6,074 nucleotides of DNA from Opitutaceae bacterium (GTDB taxonomy: Bacteria; Verrucomicrobiota; Verrucomicrobiia; Opitutales; Opitutaceae): contig JAIRTK010000455.1 of assembly GCA_031254955.1 (NCBI GenBank), forward strand, positions 1-6,074, read 5' to 3'. The translations under genes were made by a program, and so were the position numbers. Shown one piece after another: positions 1 through 4,984 of the stretch. The notes under the pieces were generated by a model. That model saw only the letters and a program-made list of their open reading frames with translations. It did not search any database and was not told the DNA's origin. Numbering within the stretch: position 1 is the stretch's first letter; each line of letters opens with the position of its first letter.

Positions 1-6
1 TCCCAC

Positions 7-87
7 GGCGGCAGTGGATGGCAGGGACGGCTCGCCGAGCCGTCCGCGGCGGTCTCGCCGAGACCGCCCTGCCCAAAATCCGCCGCC
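7..87. repeat. Branched (Y-shaped) GC-rich palindrome, REP/BIME-like
   Basis: Two perfect 9-bp hairpins lie side by side, each with the three-base loop GCC: arms 25-33/37-45 (GGACGGCTC/GAGCCGTCC) and 48-56/60-68 (GGCGGTCTC/GAGACCGCC). An outer stem encloses both: GGCAG 20-24 with CTGCC 69-73, then GGAT 16-19 with ATCC 78-81, then GGCGGC 7-12 with GCCGCC 82-87, separated by small bulges. The predicted fold is a three-way junction. It shares the word GCCGAGCCGT (34-43) with the palindrome centred at 220 (205-214), so both probably belong to one dispersed repeat family. No gene is visible here. REP-like identity is inferred from architecture; it could also be part of a longer element cut by the window edge. 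Confidence 0.7.
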
Positions 88-110
88 CCGCGTAGCCTCG
101 GAGAATAATT

Positions 111-142
111 AGGAACTGCTGTTCCTCGCTATTTTGAATAGC
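111..142. repeat. Two adjacent small hairpins
   Basis: AGGAAC (111-116) pairs with GTTCCT (121-126) over a TGCT loop. One base further, GCTATT (128-133) pairs with AATAGC (137-142) over a TTG loop. The segment is AT-rich relative to its surroundings and lies between the two larger palindromes. Neither hairpin is followed by a T-run, so they are not typical intrinsic terminators. They may be parts of the same repeat cluster. Confidence 0.45.
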
Positions 143-297
143 TGATACCATTTCCTAATGAAAATCACACAATGGAAGCCGTTAAAGGTAGGGCGAGGCG
201 TCCTGCCGAGCCGTGTGAACCGCTCGCGGTTCGGCGGGACGCCTCGCCCTACCCTTAACGGCTTCCTTACTGGGATTTTCATCAGGAATGGGGATAA
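143..297. repeat. Nested ~155-bp inverted repeat with single dyad centre, MITE/REP-like
   Basis: All arms share one dyad axis at base 220. From outside in: a weakly paired zone 143-157/283-297; ATGAAAATC 158-166 with GATTTTCAT 274-282; GGAAGCCGTTAA 174-185 with TTAACGGCTTCC 255-266; and 187-203 with 237-253, a perfect 17-bp arm beginning GGTAGGGCGAGG. The pairing continues through 205-213/227-235 with two G-U type mismatches (204/236 and 210/230). The tip can refold as GAACCGC 217-223 with GCGGTTC 226-232. The only larger interruption is the 7-base bulge 167-173/267-273. An 85-codon open frame starting at 158 runs through the element; it is judged non-coding because its first third is the palindrome itself. 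The element could be a non-autonomous mobile repeat or a REP hairpin inserted at the tip of an older palindrome. Confidence 0.75.
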
Positions 298-392
298 AGT
301 GTACTTTTCACTGGGAAAGGGTATTGGCAGCCAAGTAGCCGGATCCCTCGCTCAATTCTCCGGCGTGGGGGCCAATGATTACCGGGTTGCCT

Positions 393-427
393 TTAGCAAG
401 CGCCGCACTTCATAGGGGGCGTTATCA
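393..427. repeat. Direct repeat, copy 1
   Basis: This 35-bp copy begins TTAGCAAGCGCCGCACTT and ends GCGTTATCA. It matches copy 2 (459-495) with two substitutions and a two-base length difference, at a period of 66 bp. On the minus strand it reads in frame as DNAPYEVRRLL and continues to a TAA at 381-379. It may be a remnant of a repeated coding motif or simply a duplicated intergenic segment. The stretch 298-392 just before it shows nothing I can assign. Confidence 0.6.
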
Positions 428-458
428 CACGTCTCCTCGCCCTCGATGACGAAATCCA

Positions 459-495
459 TTAGCAGGCGCCGCACTTTATAGGAGGGGCGTTATCA
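459..495. repeat. Direct repeat, copy 2
   Basis: This 37-bp copy begins TTAGCAGGCGCCGCACTT and ends GCGTTATCA, and is separated from copy 1 by 31 bp. The length difference lies in the G-run (GGAGGGG against GGGGG). In the minus-strand reading this breaks the frame that stays open through copy 1: TGA TAA comes directly upstream of the YKVRRLL reading. No third copy is found one period to either side. It lies just downstream of the acyltransferase stop codon. Confidence 0.6.
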
Positions 496-525
496 GGGGG
501 AGGGAGTATGGGCGGACGGTTTTTG

Positions 526-1830
526 TCAGACGGCTTTCCAGAGTTTTTTGTAGAGGGCGCGCTCTTTGCGGGAGATGTCGTCCAGCAGGTCGGCGAGCGC
601 GGCGGGGTTCAGCGGCGAGCGGCCTTTGTTTTGGCGGGCGGCTTGGAGGGCGAAGTGGCGCCATTCGTCTCCGATGGCGGTAAGTTCGAGCGAGAGTTCA
701 TGGAGCGCGGGCCGGTTGAGATGCACGGCGGCTTCCTGCAAAAATGCCGCGTAGAGAAATCGGAAGCCCGCGCCGCCGGTGCCGACTTCCTCCTGCATGC
801 GCACGATGTGGCCGACGTAGCGGCGGCAGTAGCCGGGGGCTTTCCCGACGGGCAGGCGCCGCACGCGCGAGGCGAGGAAACGCATGCCGAGGGTGCTCAC
901 GCAGGGGAGCGGCATGTAGAGCATCATCCAGACGTTTTTGCGAATCGCGCCGCGCAGGAGCGGCGTGACTTGCGCGAGGTCGGTGCTGGGGATTTTTCCG
1001 TCGATGTGGTAGAGGAGGCCGCGCGGGGCGAGCGCGCCGCGCACGAAGCGGGCGCGTTGCAGGTCGGCGGCGGGGCAGCGGGTGGGGGCGTTGAAGACGG
1101 GGTCGCTGATGAGGTAGTCGCCGGTTGCGTGGTCGCGTCCGTAGGCGATGAGGTTGTGGGCGTTGAAGTGGAAGCGCATGTTGACCGGGAAATAGGTCAG
1201 GAAAAAGACCGAGCCTTGCAGGCCGACCGGGCGTCCGCGCGCCAGCAGTTCGTCCAGGCGGCGGTGGCCGGCGTCGGGGGTTTTGAAGCGTTCGAAGCGC
1301 AGCGGCAGGTGGAGGAGGCGTTTGAGGCTGTTGAGAATCCAGCGCGGTGTCATGCGGTAGGAGACGAGCGGGAGTTGGTTGATGCGCACGAAGGGGAAGT
1401 AGCAAAACGAGAGCGCGGAGCTGAGTCCGAAGCACATGGCTTCCGTGATGGGCAGGCCTTCCGCGCGCAGGAGCGAGGTGATGACGCCGCTTTCGCAATG
1501 CGCGGTTTGCAGGTGCTGGAAGGCGGGGCCGGTCATGGCCGGCGCGGGGGTGGCGGGGCCGAGCGGGGCGAGGATGACGGGCGAGGCTGGCGCGGGGGCG
1601 GGGCTGGCGGCGGGGATGGGGCTGGCAGAGGGGGCGGAGGTGATAGAGGCGGAGGAGGCGTCAGGGGCGGAGTTGATGGAGGCGGCGGCGGCGGGACTGG
1701 AGGAAGAGGCGGAGCTGGCGGAAGAGGCGGGATTGGCGGCGGGGACGGGGCTGATGGAGGCGTCAGGGGCGGAGCTGATGTCGGGGGTGGGATTGGCGGC
1801 GGGGGTGGGATTGGCGGAGGAGGCGGGCAT
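526..1830 (-). CDS. BtrH-type ACP-dependent acyltransferase (BtrH N-terminal domain + DUF4872-like C-terminus)
   Basis: The BtrH family moves an acyl group from an acyl carrier protein to an acceptor; BtrH itself acylates ribostamycin in butirosin synthesis. Here the acceptor may be a resorcinol. The recognisable enzyme begins at M99 (1536), with FQHLQTAHCESGV shortly after. Counting from that methionine, Cys14, His127 (in FHFNAHNLIAYGRD) and Asp145 (in LISDPVF) are a plausible C39-like catalytic set. The C-terminal half carries IGDEWRHFA and a helical KERALYKKLW tail. No signal peptide or membrane segment is evident. The start at 1830 is the first ATG after the preceding gene and adds 98 residues rich in Ala, Ser and Pro. 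I prefer it because codons there keep C-rich third positions and use the same frame as a similar translated tract in the darA-like gene; the alternative is a 336-residue protein starting at 1536. Neither start has a Shine-Dalgarno. It is the last gene of the unit. Family assignment is firm; substrate is inferred. Confidence 0.85.
   Translation of the reverse strand: MPASSANPTPAANPTPDISSAPDASISPVPAANPASSASSASSSSPAAAASINSAPDASSASITSAPSASPIPAASPAPAPASPVILAPLGPATPAPAMTGPAFQHLQTAHCESGVITSLLRAEGLPITEAMCFGLSSALSFCYFPFVRINQLPLVSYRMTPRWILNSLKRLLHLPLRFERFKTPDAGHRRLDELLARGRPVGLQGSVFFLTYFPVNMRFHFNAHNLIAYGRDHATGDYLISDPVFNAPTRCPAADLQRARFVRGALAPRGLLYHIDGKIPSTDLAQVTPLLRGAIRKNVWMMLYMPLPCVSTLGMRFLASRVRRLPVGKAPGYCRRYVGHIVRMQEEVGTGGAGFRFLYAAFLQEAAVHLNRPALHELSLELTAIGDEWRHFALQAARQNKGRSPLNPAALADLLDDISRKERALYKKLWKAV
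1537..1830 (-). repeat. Low-complexity Ala/Ser/Pro-coding tract
   Basis: This GC-rich, strongly strand-asymmetric tract (purines on plus) encodes runs of Ser, Ala, Pro and Asp in the acyltransferase frame. A 19-bp word beginning GGAGGCGTCAGGGG occurs at 1654-1672 and 1756-1774, 102 bp (34 codons) apart, each time encoding SAPDAS. Its core GGCGTCAGGGGCGG recurs at 4005-4018 inside the darA-like gene. The tract has no domain signature and is probably a flexible N-terminal extension, or an untranslated leader if translation begins at 1536. Confidence 0.6.
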
Positions 1831-1975
1831 GGGAGAGGGCGGGGAGTGGTGTCTGTTGTTCAGGGGATGGAGGAGTCGCGAACGCTGCTGGAGGCGGGCT
1901 TGGGAGTGGATGGGGGGCGGTGTCGGGTGCGGCGGGATGGCGGGTGTGTCTGGGAGCGGCGGGCTGGGGGAGGTG

Positions 1976-2377
1976 TCAGGGGTCGAGCCGGCGGAGTTGT
2001 TCGGGGTCGGCGATGCCCATGGCGGCGGCGTAGCGGGCGAGTTGTCCGGCGGTGAGGCGGGCGAAGGGGGCCGGGCGCAAGTGTCGGCGCACGCGCCAGC
2101 GCCAGTAGCCGGCGGCCTGCGCGAGCGAGGCGGGGTCGAGCCGTCGGCGATACATGTGGTATTCGAGCGGGCTGGTCTTGCCGGCGAGGGCGCGGAGGCG
2201 GGCTTCGTCGGCCATTTGCCGGAACCAGGCGACGGCTTCCTCGGTGACGGTGACTTCGGCTTCGGTGCCGCCGTTGGGGACGATGCGGTAGCGTCCGTCG
2301 GGGCCGACGACGTAGGCGGCTTTGGTCGCGCCTTCGAGGAGCGGCGCGCTTTCACTGGGGACTTCGTCGGGACGCAT
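1976..2377 (-). CDS. Small conserved protein with XRE-like helix-turn-helix segment
   Basis: This 133-residue soluble protein has no signal peptide or membrane segment. Residues 20-35 (AAYVVGPDGRYRIV) look like a short beta-rich start and 43-65 a helix. Residues 68-125 begin TSPLEYHMYRRRLDP, and LAQAAGYWRWRVRRHL followed by FARLTAGQLARYAAAMGI has the spacing of an XRE-type helix-turn-helix: a short helix, a turn glycine, a basic recognition helix, then a helix ending in a MGI/LGI-like turn. From memory, small proteins with this SPLEYHMY...RRHL...F pattern sit beside DarB-like ketosynthases in related clusters; I could not check this. It lacks the DSL motif, so it is not an acyl carrier protein. 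It could be a local regulator or a non-DNA-binding accessory protein. It starts 36 bp after the ketosynthase stop, without a Shine-Dalgarno. The frame is secure; the function is unknown. Confidence 0.8.
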   Translation of the reverse strand: MRPDEVPSESAPLLEGATKAAYVVGPDGRYRIVPNGGTEAEVTVTEEAVAWFRQMADEARLRALAGKTSPLEYHMYRRRLDPASLAQAAGYWRWRVRRHLRPAPFARLTAGQLARYAAAMGIADPEQLRRLDP

Positions 2378-2413
2378 GGGGAGGGGGGGAGCGAGGTTTT
2401 GGGGTTGGCGTCG

Positions 2414-3574
2414 TCAGACGACGGTGAGGTGGATGTAGGCGGAGCTGAAGCGGCCTGATTCGGGCACGAGGCAGAGGATGCGCTGGCCGGGGCGGAGGTG
2501 TCCGGCGCGGAGGAGGCCGTCGAGCATGACATACATCGCGGCGGAGCCGGTGTTGCCGCAGGTGGCGAGGTTGGTGAACCAGCGTTGCGGCGGGATGGCG
2601 AGGCCGATGTTTTCGAGGGCGCGGGCGAGGGGTTCGCGGAAGTATTCGGAGGACATGTGGGGGAGGAACCAGTCGATGTCGGCGGCGCGCAGATGGCGGC
2701 GGGCGGCGATGGCGGCGAGCGGTTTTTCCACGCATTCCGCGGTGATGTTGGCGTTGAGCAGGCGCACGTCTTGTTTGATGGCGAGGATGGAGCGGCGGCC
2801 GAGTTGCTCGTGGTCGTGCAGCAGCCAGCTTGTGAGGGTGCCGTCGGCGTTTTTCTCGGCGCCGGCATACATGCAGACGGGCATCGTGTGGGCGCGCGAG
2901 GTGGTGTCCATCCAGTCGATGCGCAGGTTGGCGCGGTCCGGCGCGGGTTGGGGTTGCAGCAAGAGGGCGCCGCCGGCGTCGGAGAGCATCCAGCGGAGGA
3001 AATCTTTTTCAAAGGCGAGTTCGGGGCGGGTTTCCAGCGCGTCGGCTTGCTCTTGGGTCTCGGCGGTGTAGCGCGCGGCGCCCATCATGAGGGAGGCGAT
3101 TTCGGAGGCGGAGGCGATGGCGTTGGCGGCGTCGCCGGCGCGCACGGCGAGCCAGGCGTATTTGAGCGCGGTGGCGCCGGCGCAGCAGACGCCGGCGGTG
3201 GTGATGACTTCGCAAGGCGCGACGCCGTCGGCGGCCAGTTCGCCGTGCACCATCACGCCGTGTCCGGGCAGGAGTTGGTCGGCGATCGTGGTGCCGGCGG
3301 CGAGGCAGTCCAGCGTGGCGAGGTCGAAGCGGCTTTCCCGTGCGAGGGCGCGGATGGCGGCGGCGGCGAGTTGGGCGTTGGTGAAGCGGGGGCGTCCGGT
3401 GGCGGGGTCGATGACGTAGTGGCGCGAGCGGATGCCGTTGCTGCGGAGCGTGATTTTGCGGGCGCGGGAGGGGCGCGGTCCGGTCTGGCCGAGCACGGTT
3501 TCCATGTGGTCGTTGTCCACGGGGTCGAGCGGCAGAAACGCGGCGGTGTGCGTGATGTAAACGGGTTGAGGCAT
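2414..3574 (-). CDS. darB: Beta-ketoacyl-ACP synthase III family protein, DarB-like
   Basis: This is a 386-residue cytosolic condensing enzyme with the thiolase fold of FabH. All three catalytic residues are visible: Cys131 in GVCCAGATALKYA, His306 in FLPHMSSEYF and Asn341 in CGNTGSAAMY. SDAGGALLL (198-206) matches the conserved family segment before the C-terminal half. PGHGVMVHGELA (103-114), just before the active-site strand, resembles the PG..SMVHG segment I associate with DarB ketosynthases rather than housekeeping FabH. Length also fits DarB better than FabH, which is near 320. DarB condenses a beta-ketoacyl thioester with an unsaturated acyl thioester to give a 2,5-dialkylcyclohexane-1,3-dione. 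The position directly after a DarA-like gene supports that role. The ATG at 3574 puts the conserved VYITHTAAFLP strand at the N-terminus; no Shine-Dalgarno precedes it. Ketosynthase III identity is near certain. The DarB subtype is likely, and an aryl-polyene or other specialised FabH paralogue remains possible. Confidence 0.9.
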   Translation of the reverse strand: MPQPVYITHTAAFLPLDPVDNDHMETVLGQTGPRPSRARKITLRSNGIRSRHYVIDPATGRPRFTNAQLAAAAIRALARESRFDLATLDCLAAGTTIADQLLPGHGVMVHGELAADGVAPCEVITTAGVCCAGATALKYAWLAVRAGDAANAIASASEIASLMMGAARYTAETQEQADALETRPELAFEKDFLRWMLSDAGGALLLQPQPAPDRANLRIDWMDTTSRAHTMPVCMYAGAEKNADGTLTSWLLHDHEQLGRRSILAIKQDVRLLNANITAECVEKPLAAIAARRHLRAADIDWFLPHMSSEYFREPLARALENIGLAIPPQRWFTNLATCGNTGSAAMYVMLDGLLRAGHLRPGQRILCLVPESGRFSSAYIHLTVV

Positions 3575-3603
3575 GGGCGGCGGGTGGAGAGGCGTTCGCG
3601 GGC

Positions 3604-3682
3604 GGGTCAGGCGGACGGGTCAGGCGGGATGGGTTAGGCGGGTGGGTCAGACGGGGCGGGGCAGGCAGGCGGGTGGGTCAGG
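3604..3682. repeat. Imperfect 13-14 bp tandem repeat between two genes
   Basis: Units based on GGGTCAGGCGGRY lie at 3604-3616, 3617-3630, 3631-3643, 3644-3657, 3658-3674 (expanded) and 3675-3682 (partial). Read on the coding strand they are TGACCCRYCCGCC units, and the first TGA is the stop codon of the darA-like gene at 3680-3678. Most later units also carry TGA or TAA, and the 13-14 bp period moves these between frames. The array fills most of the 103-bp gap before the ketosynthase start. Confidence 0.7.
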
Positions 3683-4958
3683 AGAAGAGCGCGAGGCGTT
3701 CGCCGCCGGAGCCGGAGGGTTGTTCGTAGAGGGCGGCGGCGCGGGCGAGTTTTTTGCGAAGCAGCGGCGCGAAAAGGGTTTTTAACACGACGCTGGCCGG
3801 CACGACGGTGAGGATGAGCGCGAGGAAAAACGCGGTGAAGACGAGGAGCATCGCGTTGCGCGGCGGCGAGCCGGGGCGTCCGCAGGCGCGGAGGATTTTG
3901 GCCCAGAGGTGGAAATTGCGGGCGCCGACGCGTTCGCTTGCGATGAGTTTGACATCCACCATGCAGGCGCGCAGGCCGGCAAGCAGCGGCGTGCCGGCGG
4001 GGGCGGCGTCAGGGGCGGCGGGGGTGGAGGGGGTGGAGGCGGAGGCGAAGGTGCCGGTGGAGAAAGCGGCGGGGGTGGCGATGGCTGTGTCGGCGGAGGT
4101 GCTGTCGGGAGTGTCGGCGGAGGCGTCGGTGGGGATGCCAAGGGCGCCAGCGGGTGTGTCGGCGGAGGCACCGCCGGAGGAAGCGCTGGCGGAGACGCCG
4201 CTGGCGGTGCCGGCGACAGGCGCGCGGAGGGCGCTCAGGATGGCGCGTCCGAAGCGCGCGCAGCCGTGGATGTCGCGTTCGGAGACTCCGGCGGGCGGGA
4301 GGCCCCAGAAACGGTTTTTGCGGCCGGTGAGCAGCCAGCGCGGCGTGGTGATGAAGGAGGCGAAAGCGTTTCCCCGGTCGGTGAGCGTGATGTGGTCGCA
4401 ATGCCGCGCGCCGATGCCGGCGAGGAGGGTTTTTATTTTTTCCTGCGCCATGATCCACATGTTGCGGCAGGCGGTGAGCGTGATGACCGGGCGCCCGCGA
4501 AGCAGGCGCCGCGCGTCGTCCCCGAGGAGAAACGCGGTGAGCGCGGGCGGCGGCGAGAGGAACCACACCGGGTAGGCGATGATGACGAGACCAAACTCCG
4601 CGCCGGGTGGAATCGTCAGCGGCTCAAGCGCGGGCGCGTCGCCGGTGACGGTCTCGGGAAACGTGTCCAGGAATTTCCAGAACGGCCACGGATACGGGTA
4701 GGCCGGGCTGGTGCGCAGCGTCTCGCGGTGCACGGGCACTCCCGCTTCCAGCAACGGCCCGAGGAGGGCGTCCAGCGCGGCGAGTTGCTGGCCGGTTTGT
4801 GAATACTGGACAACGAGGATGCGTTCCGCGCGGAGGGAGGGTGCAGGATTTTCGGGTTGGGAGGGAAACACGGGTGCTTGCGGGTGTCGGGAGTCTTTCG
4901 GGGCGGAAAGTAGGTGCTTCCCGCGACATGACAACAATAGTTTACTCTTGTTAAACAA
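3678..4958 (-). CDS. darA: DarA-like dialkylresorcinol-forming flavodoxin-fold protein
   Basis: ILVVQYSQTGQ (47-57) is a flavodoxin-type first strand and FMN phosphate loop. YPYPWPFWKFLDTFPE (87-102), FGLVIIAYPVWFLSPP (122-137), LTACRNMWIMAQEKIKTLL (161-179), ITTPRWLLTG (203-212) and the tail ALYEQPSG match my memory of the family annotated as dialkylresorcinol condensing enzyme DarA. DarA aromatises the cyclohexanedione made by DarB, so a flavin-dependent oxidation is reasonable. A hydrophobic helix at about 370-396 probably anchors the C-terminus in the membrane. Residues about 247-322 are a low-complexity Ala/Ser/Thr/Pro insertion between two conserved parts. The outermost start is TTG at 4958, but it overlaps the AT-rich promoter-like islet, and residues 1-45 look non-conserved. 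Likelier starts are TTG at 4937 (AAGAG seven bases upstream) or GTG at 4871. It heads the four-gene unit. The family call is good; reaction details are inferred. Confidence 0.8.
   Translation of the reverse strand: MFNKSKLLLSCRGKHLLSAPKDSRHPQAPVFPSQPENPAPSLRAERILVVQYSQTGQQLAALDALLGPLLEAGVPVHRETLRTSPAYPYPWPFWKFLDTFPETVTGDAPALEPLTIPPGAEFGLVIIAYPVWFLSPPPALTAFLLGDDARRLLRGRPVITLTACRNMWIMAQEKIKTLLAGIGARHCDHITLTDRGNAFASFITTPRWLLTGRKNRFWGLPPAGVSERDIHGCARFGRAILSALRAPVAGTASGVSASASSGGASADTPAGALGIPTDASADTPDSTSADTAIATPAAFSTGTFASASTPSTPAAPDAAPAGTPLLAGLRACMVDVKLIASERVGARNFHLWAKILRACGRPGSPPRNAMLLVFTAFFLALILTVVPASVVLKTLFAPLLRKKLARAAALYEQPSGSGGERLALFS
3993..4220 (-). repeat. Low-complexity Ala/Ser/Thr/Pro-coding insertion inside the darA-like gene
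   Basis: This segment codes for about 76 residues with recurring ASADTP-like units (SADTPAG, SADTPDS, TSADTA) and a final AAPDAA. On the plus strand it is built of gtcggcggag-like words. It is in frame and flanked on both sides by conserved family sequence, so it must be translated if the gene is functional. The word GGCGTCAGGGGCGG at 4005-4018 is shared with the tract in the acyltransferase gene and encodes the same APDA peptide in the same frame. Confidence 0.7.
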
Positions 4959-4960
4959 TC
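4926..4960. promoter_or_regulatory. AT-rich divergent promoter/operator candidate
   Basis: This is the only AT-rich islet between the two divergent transcription units. It contains the near-palindrome TTGTTAAACAA (4948-4958), the inverted pair GTTTA (4940-4944)/TAAAC (4952-4956), and AACAA (4933-4937) facing TTGTT (4948-4952). A weak plus-strand promoter could be ATGACA (4928-4933) with TTAAAC (4951-4956), 17 bp apart, but the -10 match is poor. No strong minus-strand sigma-70 pair is evident. Promoter activity is inferred mainly from position and composition. Confidence 0.4.
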
Positions 4961-4984
4961 GGGACGGGATTTGGCTGGCCGGAC

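Noticed and set aside
158..415. 85-codon plus-strand frame
   Set aside because: Its first 40 codons are the palindrome itself and the rest has no recognisable feature; treated as non-coding.
393..495. Possible two-repeat CRISPR remnant (repeats of 35-37 bp, spacing 31 bp)
   Set aside because: Dimensions are suggestive, but only two copies exist, they differ in sequence and length, no third copy lies one period away on either side, and no cas gene is present.
508..2055. Long plus-strand open frame of 515 codons, Gly-rich, antisense to the acyltransferase
   Set aside because: It is a GC-rich shadow of the real minus-strand gene: composition becomes almost pure Gly/Arg over the low-complexity tract, and no domain is recognisable.
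1976..2377. Small gene as an acyl carrier protein of the pathway
   Set aside because: It lacks the DSL phosphopantetheine attachment motif and the acidic helical character; it is strongly basic in its second half.
1837..3012. Upstream extension of the acyltransferase frame to 3012 (828 codons in all)
   Set aside because: It overlaps the whole small gene and half of the ketosynthase gene in another frame; the translation there is Pro/Ser/Arg-rich with no domain, while the competing frames have clear catalytic motifs.
2498..3637. Plus-strand frame of 379 codons opposite the ketosynthase
   Set aside because: Gly/Ala/Val-rich antisense shadow; the minus strand carries the complete ketosynthase active site.
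3909..4802. Plus-strand frame of 297 codons opposite the darA-like gene
   Set aside because: Gly-rich antisense shadow across the low-complexity insertion; no start signal or domain.
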